From: Bradyrhizobium aeschynomenes
GTDB lineage: Bacteria; Pseudomonadota; Alphaproteobacteria; Rhizobiales; Xanthobacteraceae
Direction of reading: 5' to 3'
DNA length: 64,000 bases
Assembly: GCF_013178945.1 (NCBI RefSeq)
Contig: NZ_JABFDM010000009.1
Span: 124,001 to 188,000 of the forward strand
In this document: piece by piece, positions 25,276 to 34,511 of the stretch
How the letters are laid out: each line of letters opens with the position of its first letter
How positions within the stretch are numbered: position 1 is the stretch's first letter
Program-made: the position numbers and the translations under genes
The notes under the pieces: model-generated
Database searches by the model: none
What the model was told of the DNA's origin: nothing
What the model saw: the letters and a program-made list of their open reading frames with translations, nothing else

Positions 25276-25304
25276 GAGAAGGCGGCGACCTCCGCCGCCT
25301 TCTC
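25276..25304 (+). terminator. Intra-operon stem-loop between urtA and urtB
   Basis: GAGAAGGCGGCG and CGCCGCCTTCTC form a perfect 12-bp stem with a 5-base loop, followed by TCTTCCTCC and no clean U-run. Such structures after binding-protein genes usually stabilise upstream mRNA or partly attenuate transcription, keeping UrtA in excess over the membrane parts. Confidence 0.7.
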
Positions 25305-25328
25305 TCTTCCTCCTGCCGGGGTGGTCCA

Positions 25329-26942
25329 GTGCCTGCCATTGTTCTCGCGCTTGTGCGCGGCCTTCTTCTATCCATTGCCTTGATCGTCGCGACCGCTCCG
25401 GCTTTCGCCGCCAGCTTCGAAGAATCGGTCGCCAAGTTTGCCAACGACGACTTCTCCGACACCGACGACGCGGTGGGCGAGATCGCAGTGTCCGGCAACC
25501 CGCTGGCCTTTCCAATCATCAGCGCGCTGCAGGACGAGCGGCTGATGTTCGATGCCGAGACCAAGAAGGTCTTCGTCAAGCAGGCTGACGGCAAGATCAT
25601 CGATGCCGCGACGGGAGCTGCCGTCGACAAGCTGCCGGACAACGCCGCGGCGGTGAGCCTCAACAACCGGCTGCGCCGCAGCGTCGACGCCGCGCTCGGC
25701 GGCCTGACCTTGCTGTCGCCCGACACAAATACCCGGCTGACCGCGGCCAAGTCCGTGTTCAAGTCGCATGAGGAGGCGACGCTGCCGACCGTGGAGTCGG
25801 CACTCGCCAAGGAAACCAATCGCTCGGTGAAACAGGCGCTCGCCGAGGCGCGCGCCGCCATCCTGCTGTTCAAGTCCGACGCCAGCGAGGTGGACAAGCT
25901 CGAAGCCGTCGCCACCATCAAGGCGCGCGGCGACCAGGAGGCGCTGGCGCTGCTCACCGAGATCAGCGGCGGCGATCAGCCGGCGAATGTCGCCAAGGCG
26001 GCGGCGAGCGCGATCTCCTCGATCCAGGGCACGCTCGCGATCTGGTCCGGCGTGCAGAACGCGTGGTACGGCCTGTCGCTCGGCTCGGTGCTGTTGCTGG
26101 CCGCGATCGGGCTTGCCATCACCTTCGGCGTGATGGGCGTCATCAACATGGCCCATGGCGAGATGGTGATGCTCGGCGCCTACACCACCTTCGTTGTGCA
26201 GGAGGTCATCCGCACACGCTATCCGGCGCTGTTCGACTATTCGCTGCTGATCGCGGTGCCGCTCGCTTTCCTGGTGGCCGGCGCGATCGGCGTCGTGATC
26301 GAGCGCACCATCATCCGCTTTCTCTACGGACGTCCGCTCGAGACCCTGCTCGCCACCTGGGGCCTGTCGCTGATTCTGCAGCAGGCGGTGCGCTCGGCGT
26401 TCGGCCCCACCAATCGCGAGGTCGGCAATCCCTCCTGGATGAGCGGCGCCTTCGAACTCGGCCAGATCACCATCACCTACAACCGGCTCTGGATCCTCTG
26501 CTTCACGATGGCCGTGTTCGGGATCCTTCTGGCCATGTTGCGCTACACCGCGCTCGGCCTGGAGATGCGTGCCGTCACGCAGAACCGGCGCATGGCGGCG
26601 TCGATGGGCATCGCGACCTCGCGTGTCGATGCACTCACCTTCGGCCTCGGCTCGGGCATCGCGGGCATCGCCGGCGTGGCGCTGTCGCAGATCGACAATG
26701 TCAGCCCGAATCTCGGCCAGAGCTACATCATCGACTCCTTCATGGTCGTGGTGTTCGGCGGCGTCGGCAATCTCTGGGGCACCCTTGTCGGCGCCTTCAC
26801 GCTCGGCATCGCCAACAAGTTCCTGGAGCCGGTCGCCGGCGCCGTGCTCGGTAAGATCGCGATCCTCGTCTTGATCATCCTGTTCATTCAGAAGCGCCCG
26901 CGCGGCCTGTTCGCGCTCAAGGGCCGGGCGGTGGAAGCATGA
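25329..26942 (+). CDS. urtB: Urea ABC transporter permease UrtB
   Basis: A 537-residue LivH-type permease. A signal peptide (ALVRGLLLSIALIVATAPAFA) and an approximately 200-residue periplasmic helical extension precede the permease domain (from about 245, GLSLGSVLLLAAIGLAITFG), as is usual for UrtB. About eight membrane segments follow. GTG 25329 is the only suitable start. The stop overlaps the urtC start (ATGATG), so the two permeases are coupled. Confidence 0.94.
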   Translation: MPAIVLALVRGLLLSIALIVATAPAFAASFEESVAKFANDDFSDTDDAVGEIAVSGNPLAFPIISALQDERLMFDAETKKVFVKQADGKIIDAATGAAVDKLPDNAAAVSLNNRLRRSVDAALGGLTLLSPDTNTRLTAAKSVFKSHEEATLPTVESALAKETNRSVKQALAEARAAILLFKSDASEVDKLEAVATIKARGDQEALALLTEISGGDQPANVAKAAASAISSIQGTLAIWSGVQNAWYGLSLGSVLLLAAIGLAITFGVMGVINMAHGEMVMLGAYTTFVVQEVIRTRYPALFDYSLLIAVPLAFLVAGAIGVVIERTIIRFLYGRPLETLLATWGLSLILQQAVRSAFGPTNREVGNPSWMSGAFELGQITITYNRLWILCFTMAVFGILLAMLRYTALGLEMRAVTQNRRMAASMGIATSRVDALTFGLGSGIAGIAGVALSQIDNVSPNLGQSYIIDSFMVVVFGGVGNLWGTLVGAFTLGIANKFLEPVAGAVLGKIAILVLIILFIQKRPRGLFALKGRAVEA

Positions 26943-28102
26943 TGGCGCATGTGCTGACGAGGTCGCTGGACCGCGCCGCGACCATCTTCGTGCTCGTGGT
27001 CGCCGCCTGCGGCGTCCTGATCCCGCTATCGAACCTGCTGCTGCCGGCGGGATCTGCCTTGCAGGTGCCGACCTATCTGGTGGCGCTGTGGGGCAAATAT
27101 GTCTGCTACGCCATCCTGGCGCTCTCGATCGATTTGATCTGGGGCTATTGCGGCATCCTTTCGCTCGGCCACGGCGCCTTCTTCGCGCTCGGCGGCTACG
27201 CGATGGGCATGTACCTGATGCGCCAGATCGGCACCCGCGGTGTCTATGGCAATCCGATCCTGCCGGACTTCATGGTGTTCCTGAACTATTCGAAGCTGCC
27301 CTGGTACTGGCACGGCTTCGACATGTTCTGGTTCGCCGCGCTGATGGTGCTCGTGGTGCCCGGCCTGCTCGCGTTCTGCTTCGGCTGGCTCGCGTTCCGC
27401 TCGCGGGTCACCGGCGTGTATCTGTCGATCATCACCCAGGCGATGACCTACGCACTGCTGCTCGCCTTCTTCCGTAATGATTTTGGCTTCGGCGGCAACA
27501 ACGGCCTGACCGACTTCAAGGACATCCTCGGCTTCAACGTCCAGGCGGAAGGCACCCGCGCCGCGCTGTTCGCGCTGAGCTGTCTGGCGCTCATTCTGGC
27601 CTTCCTGATCTGCCGGGCCGTCGTGTCGTCGAAGCTCGGCAAGGTGCTGATCGCGATCCGCGACGCCGAGTCGCGCACGCGCTTCCTCGGCTATCGCGTC
27701 GAGTCCTACAAGCTGTTCGTGTTCACGCTGTCGGCCTGCATGGCGGGCGTCGCCGGTGCGCTCTACGTCCCGCAGGTCGGCATCATCAACCCGAGCGAGT
27801 TCGCGCCTGGCAATTCGATCGAGGCGGTGATCTGGGTCGCGGTCGGCGGCCGCGGCACGCTGGTCGGCGCCGCGCTCGGGGCCGTGGTCGTGAACTACGC
27901 CAAGACGTTCTTCACCTCGGGCGTGCTGGCTCCGTACTGGCTGTTCATGCTCGGCGCGCTGTTCGTTCTTGTCACCCTGCTGCTGCCCAAGGGGATCATC
28001 GGCACGTTCAATTCCTGGTGGGATCAGCTCGGCAGCAAGCGGCCGAACGCCGACAGCGCCGCCCGCGAGGACGGCGTCACTGAACCCAAGATGGCGGAGT
28101 GA
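26939..28102 (+). CDS. urtC: Urea ABC transporter permease UrtC
   Basis: A 387-residue LivM-type permease with about nine to ten membrane segments (for example YVCYAILALSIDLIWGYCG and YWLFMLGALFVLVTLLLP). It pairs with UrtB to form the urea channel. The start overlaps urtB by 4 bp and the stop is 5 bp before the urtD start. The C-terminal 30 residues are hydrophilic. Confidence 0.94.
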   Translation: MMAHVLTRSLDRAATIFVLVVAACGVLIPLSNLLLPAGSALQVPTYLVALWGKYVCYAILALSIDLIWGYCGILSLGHGAFFALGGYAMGMYLMRQIGTRGVYGNPILPDFMVFLNYSKLPWYWHGFDMFWFAALMVLVVPGLLAFCFGWLAFRSRVTGVYLSIITQAMTYALLLAFFRNDFGFGGNNGLTDFKDILGFNVQAEGTRAALFALSCLALILAFLICRAVVSSKLGKVLIAIRDAESRTRFLGYRVESYKLFVFTLSACMAGVAGALYVPQVGIINPSEFAPGNSIEAVIWVAVGGRGTLVGAALGAVVVNYAKTFFTSGVLAPYWLFMLGALFVLVTLLLPKGIIGTFNSWWDQLGSKRPNADSAAREDGVTEPKMAE

Positions 28103-28107
28103 GCGGC

Positions 28108-28869
28108 ATGAACGTGATGGATACCAGATCGACCTCTGCGCTGCTCTACCTTGACGGCGTGCACGTCTCCTTCGACGGCTTCCACGCCATCAACAACCTC
28201 TCGCTGGCGCTGGAGCCCGGCGAGATGCGTGCCATCATCGGCCCGAACGGCGCCGGCAAGACCACGATGATGGACATCATCACCGGCAAGACCAAGCCCG
28301 ACGAGGGCACGGTGCTGTTCGACGGCAAGACGGACCTGACACGGCTCGACGAGACCCGCATCGCCGAGCTCGGCATCGGCCGCAAATTCCAGAAGCCGAC
28401 GGTGTTCGAGAGCCAGTCGGTGGAGGACAATCTGCTGCTCGCACTCAACGTCGACCACAGCGTCAGGGGCACCTTGTTCTGGCGCGGCTCTAGGGGCGAG
28501 GCCGAGCAGATCGACCGGGTGCTCGAGACCGTGCGGCTCAAGGACGTCCGGCGCAAGCTTGCCGGCAGCCTCTCGCACGGCCAGAAGCAGTGGCTGGAGA
28601 TCGGCATGCTGCTCGCGCAGGATCCGAAGCTGCTGCTGGTCGACGAGCCGGTCGCCGGCATGACCGATGTCGAGACGCATCAGACGGCTGAGCTGCTCAA
28701 GGAAATCAATCGGGACCACACCGTCATGGTCGTCGAGCACGACATGACCTTCGTGCGCGAGCTCGGCGTCAAGGTCACCTGCCTGCACGAAGGCACTGTG
28801 CTGGCCGAGGGCACCATCGACCAGGTGTCGTCGAACGATCGCGTGATCGAAGTGTATCTGGGGCGCTAA
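28108..28869 (+). CDS. urtD: Urea ABC transporter ATP-binding protein UrtD
   Basis: A 253-residue ABC ATPase of the LivG type. Walker A is GPNGAGKTT, the signature LSHGQKQWLEIG, Walker B LLLVDEPVAGM and the H-loop VVEHDM. The LSHGQKQ form of the signature is typical of UrtD. I prefer ATG 28108 (GGAG 8 bp upstream) to GTG 28099. Confidence 0.94.
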   Translation: MNVMDTRSTSALLYLDGVHVSFDGFHAINNLSLALEPGEMRAIIGPNGAGKTTMMDIITGKTKPDEGTVLFDGKTDLTRLDETRIAELGIGRKFQKPTVFESQSVEDNLLLALNVDHSVRGTLFWRGSRGEAEQIDRVLETVRLKDVRRKLAGSLSHGQKQWLEIGMLLAQDPKLLLVDEPVAGMTDVETHQTAELLKEINRDHTVMVVEHDMTFVRELGVKVTCLHEGTVLAEGTIDQVSSNDRVIEVYLGR

Positions 28870-28873
28870 GGCG

Positions 28874-29569
28874 ATGTTGGACGTCAAGGACATCAATCTC
28901 TATTACGGCGCCGCCCAGGCGCTGCGCGGCGTCTCGATCGCGGCGGAGCCCGGCAAGGTCACCTGCGTGCTCGGCCGCAACGGCGTCGGCAAGACCTCGC
29001 TGCTGCGGGCGCTGGTCGGGCAATATCCGCTGGCGTCGGGCAGCATCACCTTCGACGGCGCCGACATCACGCACCTAAAGCCCTATGAGCGGGCGCGCAA
29101 GGGCATCGGGTTCGTGCCGCAAGGCCGCGAGATCTTTCCGCTGCTGACGGTCGAGGAGAACCTCAAGACCGGCTTCGGCCCGCTCAAGCGCGCCGACCGC
29201 AGCATTCCCGACGACGTGTTCTCGCTGTTTCCGGTGCTGGAATCGATGCTCGGCCGCCGCGGCGGCGACCTCTCCGGCGGCCAGCAGCAGCAGCTCGCGA
29301 TCGGGCGGGCCATGGTGATGCGGCCGAAGGTCCTGCTGCTGGACGAGCCGACTGAGGGCATCCAGCCCTCGATCATCAAGGACATCGGCCGGGCGATTTC
29401 GTACCTGCGCAATCTCGGCAATATCGCGATCGTGCTGGTCGAGCAGTATCTCGACTTTGCCTGCGAACTCGGCGACAACTTCGCCGTCATGGATCGCGGC
29501 GCTGTAAAATTTAGCTGCACGCGCGCCAATCTCGATCCGGCCGAGATCAGCCGCCAGATGGCGCTGTGA
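28874..29569 (+). CDS. urtE: Urea ABC transporter ATP-binding protein UrtE
   Basis: A 231-residue LivF-type ABC ATPase. Walker A is GRNGVGKTS, the signature DLSGGQQQQLAIG, Walker B VLLLDEPTEGI and the H-loop VEQYLD. It forms the heterodimeric ATPase with UrtD. It starts 4 bp after urtD; ureD follows after 58 bp, so uptake and hydrolysis genes are probably one transcription unit. Confidence 0.94.
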   Translation: MLDVKDINLYYGAAQALRGVSIAAEPGKVTCVLGRNGVGKTSLLRALVGQYPLASGSITFDGADITHLKPYERARKGIGFVPQGREIFPLLTVEENLKTGFGPLKRADRSIPDDVFSLFPVLESMLGRRGGDLSGGQQQQLAIGRAMVMRPKVLLLDEPTEGIQPSIIKDIGRAISYLRNLGNIAIVLVEQYLDFACELGDNFAVMDRGAVKFSCTRANLDPAEISRQMAL

Positions 29570-29627
29570 CGATGACTTAGTCTGTCGACGCGGTATCCGC
29601 CGCGTCTGGTCCCAGGGGAGGGGATCG

Positions 29628-30464
29628 ATGCGGGCCGATCCCGCCAGAGCCGCTGCCGACATCTTCGAGGCCAACCGCGCCCGCGGCGCGGTGCGCTTCG
29701 ACGTGCGGCTGCAGGACGATGTGACGCGACGCCATCATCTGCACGAGTCCGGTTCGCTGCGTGTGCGCTTTCCCTCGCCCGAGGATGACGGTCTGTCGGC
29801 GATGTTCGTCAACACCGCGGGAGGAATCGCCGGCGGCGACCGCTTTGCGATCGAGGTCGCGGCCGGCGAGGGCAGCCGTGTCACGCTGTCGAGCGCCGCA
29901 GCCGAGAAGGTCTATCGCGCGCCCGGCAAGCCGGCCGAGCTCGACATTGTGCTGAAGGCCGCGGCGGGCGCGCATATCTCGTGGCTGCCGCAGGAGACCA
30001 TCCTGTTCGACCGCGCCCGCATCCATCGCCGGATCGACATCGATCTCGCCGACACCGCTTCGTTACTGTTGTGCGAGATCGTCGTGTTCGGCCGCACGGC
30101 CATGGGCGAGCGCATGCGCGAGGGCGAGTTCGTCGATCGCTGGCGGCTGCGGCGCGGCGGCAAGCTGGTGTTTGCCGAGACCGTCCGCCTCGACGGCGAC
30201 GTCGGCGCCAAGCTGGCGCAGCCTGCGATCGCCAACGGCGCCGCTTCGATCGGGACTGCGCTGATCGTCCCCGGCGACGCCGCACTGGTGGAGCGCATCA
30301 GGGAGAGCCTGCCGGCGTTCCGGGGCGAGGCCGGGCTGTCGGCCTGGAATGGATTTGCAATGGCGCGCTTCTGTGCCCAAGATGCCGCAAGCCTGCGCGC
30401 CGACATGATGGCCGTGCTCGGCTGCGCCTCGACCGTGCCGCTGCCGCGGCTCTGGCTCAACTAG
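29628..30464 (+). CDS. ureD: Urease accessory protein UreD
   Basis: A 278-residue chaperone that binds apo-urease and, with UreF and UreG, inserts nickel. The family pattern is clear: LHESGSLRVRFP, MFVNTAGGIAGGDRF, SSAAAEKVYR and SWLPQETILFDRA. ATG 29628 follows GGGGAGGGG-like sequence. It opens the urease gene group. Confidence 0.93.
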   Translation: MRADPARAAADIFEANRARGAVRFDVRLQDDVTRRHHLHESGSLRVRFPSPEDDGLSAMFVNTAGGIAGGDRFAIEVAAGEGSRVTLSSAAAEKVYRAPGKPAELDIVLKAAAGAHISWLPQETILFDRARIHRRIDIDLADTASLLLCEIVVFGRTAMGERMREGEFVDRWRLRRGGKLVFAETVRLDGDVGAKLAQPAIANGAASIGTALIVPGDAALVERIRESLPAFRGEAGLSAWNGFAMARFCAQDAASLRADMMAVLGCASTVPLPRLWLN

Positions 30465-30526
30465 ACATTTACCAAGCGACGCTTACCAAGTAACGATTAC
30501 CAGAAGACGATCACCAGAGAGTCCGC

Positions 30527-30829
30527 ATGAACCTGTCTCCCCGCGAAAAGGACAAGCTCCTGATCTCGATGGCCGCCATCGTGGCCCGCCGCAGGCTCGA
30601 GCGCGGCGTCAAGCTGAACCATCCCGAGGCGGTCGCCATCATCTCCGATTTCATCCTCGAAGGCGCACGCGACGGCCGCACCGTGGCCGAGTTGATGCAA
30701 ACAGGCGCGCAGGTCCTGACCCGCGACCAGGTGATGCCCGGCATCCCCGAGATGATCCATGACATCCAGGTCGAGGCGACGTTTCCGGACGGCACCAAGC
30801 TGGTCACGGTGCACGAGCCGATCCGGTGA
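30527..30829 (+). CDS. ureA: Urease gamma subunit UreA
   Basis: A 100-residue structural subunit. Conserved blocks: MNLSPREKDKLLI, RGVKLNHPEAVAII, EGARDGRTVAELM and VMPGIPEMIHDIQVEATFPDG. The length is standard for a separate gamma subunit. It is separated from ureB by a 170-bp gap that contains a repeat. Confidence 0.96.
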   Translation: MNLSPREKDKLLISMAAIVARRRLERGVKLNHPEAVAIISDFILEGARDGRTVAELMQTGAQVLTRDQVMPGIPEMIHDIQVEATFPDGTKLVTVHEPIR

Positions 30830-30850
30830 GGCGGGCCAAACTCATTCGAT

Positions 30851-30974
30851 CGTCATGCCCGGGTTTGCCCCGCCTGCGCGGCCGAAGCCACTTCGGCGCG
30901 GCGAAGGCCCGGGCATCCACGCGGCTTGCTCCGAGTGGCGAGACGTGGATGGCCGGGTCAAGCCCGGCCATGAC
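30851..30974. repeat. Inverted-repeat element between ureA and ureB
   Basis: CGTCATGCCCGGG at the left end and CCCGGCCATGACG at the right end form an inverted repeat, with an inner palindromic half (CCGAAGCCACTTCGGC). It is an intergenic repeat type I recall from this bacterial group. It lies inside an operon, so it would be transcribed and fold between two subunit genes. Confidence 0.7.
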
Positions 30975-30999
30975 GCAGTTGAACTAGGCGAGGTACCAC

Positions 31000-31305
31000 A
31001 TGATCCCCGGCGAACTCTTCATCCAGGACGGCGAGATCGAGCTCAATGCCGGCCGCAAAACGGTGACGCTGTCGGTCGCCAACACCGGCGACCGGCCGAT
31101 CCAGGTCGGCTCGCACTACCACTTCTTCGAGACCAACCCGGCGCTGAAGTTCGATCGCAAGAAGGCGAGGGGCATGCGGCTCGACATTGCCGCCGGCACG
31201 GCGGTGCGCTTCGAGCCCGGCCAGACCCGCGATGTGCAACTGGTCGCGCTCGCCGGCAAGCGCATGGTCTACGGCTTCCGTGGCGACGTCATGGGCAAGC
31301 TGTAG
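31000..31305 (+). CDS. ureB: Urease beta subunit UreB
   Basis: A 101-residue beta subunit. Conserved pattern: [51 protein letters not shown] (in parts) and [12 protein letters not shown]. The length is standard. The HD-domain gene starts 3 bp after its stop. Confidence 0.96.
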   Translation: [101 protein letters not shown]

Positions 31306-31308
31306 ACG

Positions 31309-31848
31309 ATGTTGACCGGATTGCGCCTCGTCTCCGAAGCTGCCGAGCTGGCGGCGCGCCGTCATGCCGGCCAGCAGCGCAAGGGCCGTGACGAGGAGCC
31401 GTACATCAATCATCTCGCCGAGGTCGCGAACATCCTGTCGGCGGCCTGCAACGGCGAGGACGCCGAGCTCGTCGCGGCCGGCTGGCTGCACGACACCATC
31501 GAGGACACCGACACCAGCCACGATGAGCTGTCGCAGCGCTTCGGCCCGCGCGTCGCCGGGCTGGTCGAGGAGGTCACAGACGACATGACCTTGCCGAAGA
31601 GCGAGCGGCGTGCCGTCCAGGTCATCGCGTCTCCCGGCAAATCTGATGGCGCCAAGCAGATCAAGATCGCCGACAAGATCAGCAACATCCGCGCGCGCGT
31701 CTTCTTCGAGCCGGATCTCGAGCAGCAGCTGGAACTGATGGAGTATCTCGGCTGGGCCGAGCAGGTCGTCGCCGGCTGCCGCGGCGTCAATGCGGCGCTG
31801 GATGCGCTGTTCGACGAGACCGTTGCGAACGCGCGGGGGACGCTGTGA
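31309..31848 (+). CDS. HD-domain protein, MESH1/SpoT-hydrolase like
   Basis: A 179-residue protein that resembles the small alarmone hydrolase half of RelA/SpoT. It has AARRHAGQQRKGRDEEPYINHL, the HD motif GWLHDTIEDTDTS, a block ending VEEVTDD, and KIADKISNIR, matching the metal-binding pattern H...HD...D. The expected activity is (p)ppGpp or related nucleotide hydrolysis; this is inference from motifs. It sits between ureB and ureC with gaps of 3 bp and a 4-bp overlap with the next gene, so it belongs to the urease transcript. Confidence 0.75.
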   Translation: MLTGLRLVSEAAELAARRHAGQQRKGRDEEPYINHLAEVANILSAACNGEDAELVAAGWLHDTIEDTDTSHDELSQRFGPRVAGLVEEVTDDMTLPKSERRAVQVIASPGKSDGAKQIKIADKISNIRARVFFEPDLEQQLELMEYLGWAEQVVAGCRGVNAALDALFDETVANARGTL

Positions 31849-32375
31849 GCGGCCTGGCGCGAATGTCCTCGGCGGCCCTCTACAGCCTGTGCGCGGCATC
31901 GACCGTTGCGGGGTTTGCTGCCGCGGCTTCGGCAGCCGACGACCGGCGCTGGCGGCTGTTCGAGCAGGACGACGGCGCGTTGCTGTCGCCCAGTCGGAGC
32001 GATGAGGCGACCGACGACGTCGGATCGCCGTCGTTCCGCTGCAAGGCCAAGTCCGGCACCATCGCTGTCACCGGAGATGCCGGCCAGGAGCTACGGAAGG
32101 TAGTTGCGGATCTGCTGCGCTCGAACGGATATCCGCAGGTCGAGATGGTGCCGGCGAGCCGTTACGGGCAAACGCTGCTGAGCGTGTCCTACAGCGAGGC
32201 GGGATCGCTCTGGGAGTACAGCTTCGAGGTGGCGGCCGATGCGCCCGCTTTCGATGCTTTCAAGCGCACCGGACGCCTGACGTTCAAGATCGGCAAGACC
32301 ACCATCCGCGAAGAGTTCAAGCCCGGTCTCGAGACCATCGCGAAGTTTCAATCGATCTGCGCACGTCCGAAATGA
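31845..32375 (+). CDS. Secreted protein of unknown function in urease operon
   Basis: A 176-residue protein. A signal peptide (LARMSSAALYSLCAASTVAGFAAAASA) precedes a mature domain of about 145 residues with mixed alpha/beta pattern and two cysteines (FRCKAK and the C-terminal SICARPK) that could form a disulfide. No family recognised. The GTG start at 31845 overlaps the HD gene stop; ATG 31863 is an alternative. It ends 44 bp before ureC. Confidence 0.6.
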   Translation: MSGLARMSSAALYSLCAASTVAGFAAAASAADDRRWRLFEQDDGALLSPSRSDEATDDVGSPSFRCKAKSGTIAVTGDAGQELRKVVADLLRSNGYPQVEMVPASRYGQTLLSVSYSEAGSLWEYSFEVAADAPAFDAFKRTGRLTFKIGKTTIREEFKPGLETIAKFQSICARPK

Positions 32376-32419
32376 TCCGCGCGCTGGAAATAGTTGAGAG
32401 CTAGAGGCTGGAGCACGAT

Positions 32420-34135
32420 ATGTCCGTCAAGATCAAGCGTTCCGTCTACGCCGACATGTTCGGCCCGACCACCGGCGACAAGGTCCGGCTTGCCGACACC
32501 GATCTGATCATCGAGGTCGAGAAGGACTTCACCGTCTATGGCGAGGAGGTGAAGTTCGGAGGCGGCAAGGTGATCCGTGACGGGATGGGCCAGTCGCAGG
32601 CGACCAACAAGCAAGGCGCCGCCGACACGGTCATCACCAATGCGTTGATCGTCGATCACTGGGGTGTCGTGAAAGCCGACGTCGCGATCAAGGACGGCAT
32701 GATCTCGGCGATCGGCAAGGCCGGCAATCCGGACATCCAGCCCGGCGTCACCATCGTGATCGGCCCCGGCACCGACGTGATCGCGGGCGAGGGCAAGATC
32801 CTCACCGCCGGCGGTTTCGACAGCCACATCCATTTCATCTGCCCACAGCAGATCGAGCACGCGCTGATGTCGGGGGTCACCTCCCTGCTCGGCGGCGGCA
32901 CCGGCCCGTCGCACGGCACCTTCGCCACCACCTGCACGCCCGGTCCGTGGCACATCGGCCGGATGATGCAGTCGTTCGATGCCTTCCCGGTCAATCTCGG
33001 CATCTCCGGCAAGGGCAACGCATCGCGCCCGGCGGCGCTGGTCGAGATGGTCAAGGCCGGCGCCTGCGCGTTGAAGCTGCACGAAGACTGGGGCACGACG
33101 CCCGCCGCGATCGACAATTGTTTGTCAGTCGCCGACGATCACGACATCCAGGTCATGCTGCACTCGGACACGCTGAACGAGTCTGGCTTCGTCGAGGACA
33201 CGATCAAGGCGTTCAAGGGCCGCACCATCCACGCCTTCCACACCGAAGGCGCCGGCGGTGGCCATGCGCCCGATATCATCAAGGTCGCCGGCCTGAAGAA
33301 TGTGCTGCCGTCCTCGACCAACCCGACACGTCCGTTCACGCGCAACACCATCGACGAGCATCTGGACATGCTGATGGTGTGTCACCATCTCGATCCGTCG
33401 ATCGCCGAGGATCTCGCCTTCGCCGAGAGTCGCATCCGCAAGGAGACGATCGCGGCGGAGGACATCCTGCACGATCTCGGCGCGCTCTCGATGATGTCGT
33501 CGGACTCCCAGGCGATGGGCCGGCTCGGCGAGGTCATCATCCGGACCTGGCAGACCGCCGACAAGATGAAGAAGCAGCGCGGCGCGCTGCCGCAGGACAA
33601 GGGCAAGGACAACGACAATTTCCGCGTCAAGCGTTACATCGCCAAATACACGATCAATCCGGCGATCGCGCATGGCGTGTCGAAGCTGATCGGTTCGGTC
33701 GAGAAGGGCAAGCTCGCCGATCTCGTGCTGTGGTCGCCGGCGTTCTTCGGCGTCAAGCCGGATTGCGTCATCAAGGGCGGCACCATCGTCGCGGCGCCGA
33801 TGGGCGATCCCAACGCCTCCATCCCGACGCCTCAGCCGGTGCATTACCAGCCGATGTTTGGCGCCTTCGGCAAGTCGCTGACGGCCTCCTCGGTGATCTT
33901 CACCTCGAAGGCCGCTGTTGCCGGCGGTCTCGCGCGCAAGCTCGGCCTCTCCAAGAAGCTCTATGCGGTGCAGAACACCCGCGGCAAGATCTCGAAGAAG
34001 AGCATGATCCACAATGATGCGACGCCGAACATCGAAGTCGACCCCGAGACCTACGAGGTCCGCGCCGACGGCGAGCTCCTGACCTGCGAGCCGGCCGAGG
34101 TGCTGCCCATGGCGCAGCGCTACTTCATGTTCTAG
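32420..34135 (+). CDS. ureC: Urease alpha subunit UreC
   Basis: The 571-residue catalytic subunit. Nickel ligands and active-site residues are all in place by analogy with Klebsiella urease (offset +2): His136 and His138 (SHIHF), Lys219 for carbamylation (GACALKLHEDWG), His248 (VMLHSD), His274 (HAFHTEGAGGGH), Asp362 (SSDSQAMGR), and the flap Cys321-His322 (MVCHHLDPS). It hydrolyses urea to ammonia and carbamate. No sign of inactivation. Confidence 0.97.
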   Translation: MSVKIKRSVYADMFGPTTGDKVRLADTDLIIEVEKDFTVYGEEVKFGGGKVIRDGMGQSQATNKQGAADTVITNALIVDHWGVVKADVAIKDGMISAIGKAGNPDIQPGVTIVIGPGTDVIAGEGKILTAGGFDSHIHFICPQQIEHALMSGVTSLLGGGTGPSHGTFATTCTPGPWHIGRMMQSFDAFPVNLGISGKGNASRPAALVEMVKAGACALKLHEDWGTTPAAIDNCLSVADDHDIQVMLHSDTLNESGFVEDTIKAFKGRTIHAFHTEGAGGGHAPDIIKVAGLKNVLPSSTNPTRPFTRNTIDEHLDMLMVCHHLDPSIAEDLAFAESRIRKETIAAEDILHDLGALSMMSSDSQAMGRLGEVIIRTWQTADKMKKQRGALPQDKGKDNDNFRVKRYIAKYTINPAIAHGVSKLIGSVEKGKLADLVLWSPAFFGVKPDCVIKGGTIVAAPMGDPNASIPTPQPVHYQPMFGAFGKSLTASSVIFTSKAAVAGGLARKLGLSKKLYAVQNTRGKISKKSMIHNDATPNIEVDPETYEVRADGELLTCEPAEVLPMAQRYFMF

Positions 34136-34184
34136 ACTTCCGCCCGGTACAAGAAACCCAGAAACGTACCGGGAGGACTGCTTC

Positions 34185-34484
34185 GTGATCTATGTCGTCG
34201 CCACCTTGACCATCAAGCCCGAAACGCGTGCCGAGTTCATTGCCGCCGCCACTGCCTGCATCGAGGGGACCCGCAAGGAACCCGGCAACATCGCTTATGA
34301 TTTGCACGAGAGCGTCACCGACCCGACCAGGATGGTGTTCGTCGAGCAGTGGGACAACGCCGAGGCGCTGGTGCCGCATCGCGCGACCGAGCACATGAAG
34401 ACGTTCGGTCGCGTGGCCGTGAAGTGCATGGCCGCGCCGCCGAAGATCGAGATCATCACGCCCGAGAAGGTCGATGTCCGCTGA
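34185..34484 (+). CDS. ABM-family putative quinol monooxygenase
   Basis: A 99-residue dimeric ferredoxin-like fold protein of the antibiotic biosynthesis monooxygenase (YgiN-like) family: MIYVVATLTIKPETRAEF, then CIEGTRKEPGNIAYDLHES and MVFVEQWDNAEAL. Substrate unknown. It lies between ureC and ureE, 49 and 27 bp from them, on the same strand. Its relation to urea use is not evident. Confidence 0.82.
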   Translation: MIYVVATLTIKPETRAEFIAAATACIEGTRKEPGNIAYDLHESVTDPTRMVFVEQWDNAEALVPHRATEHMKTFGRVAVKCMAAPPKIEIITPEKVDVR

Positions 34485-34511
34485 ACGGAATAAGAGAATG
34501 AGGATTTCAGC

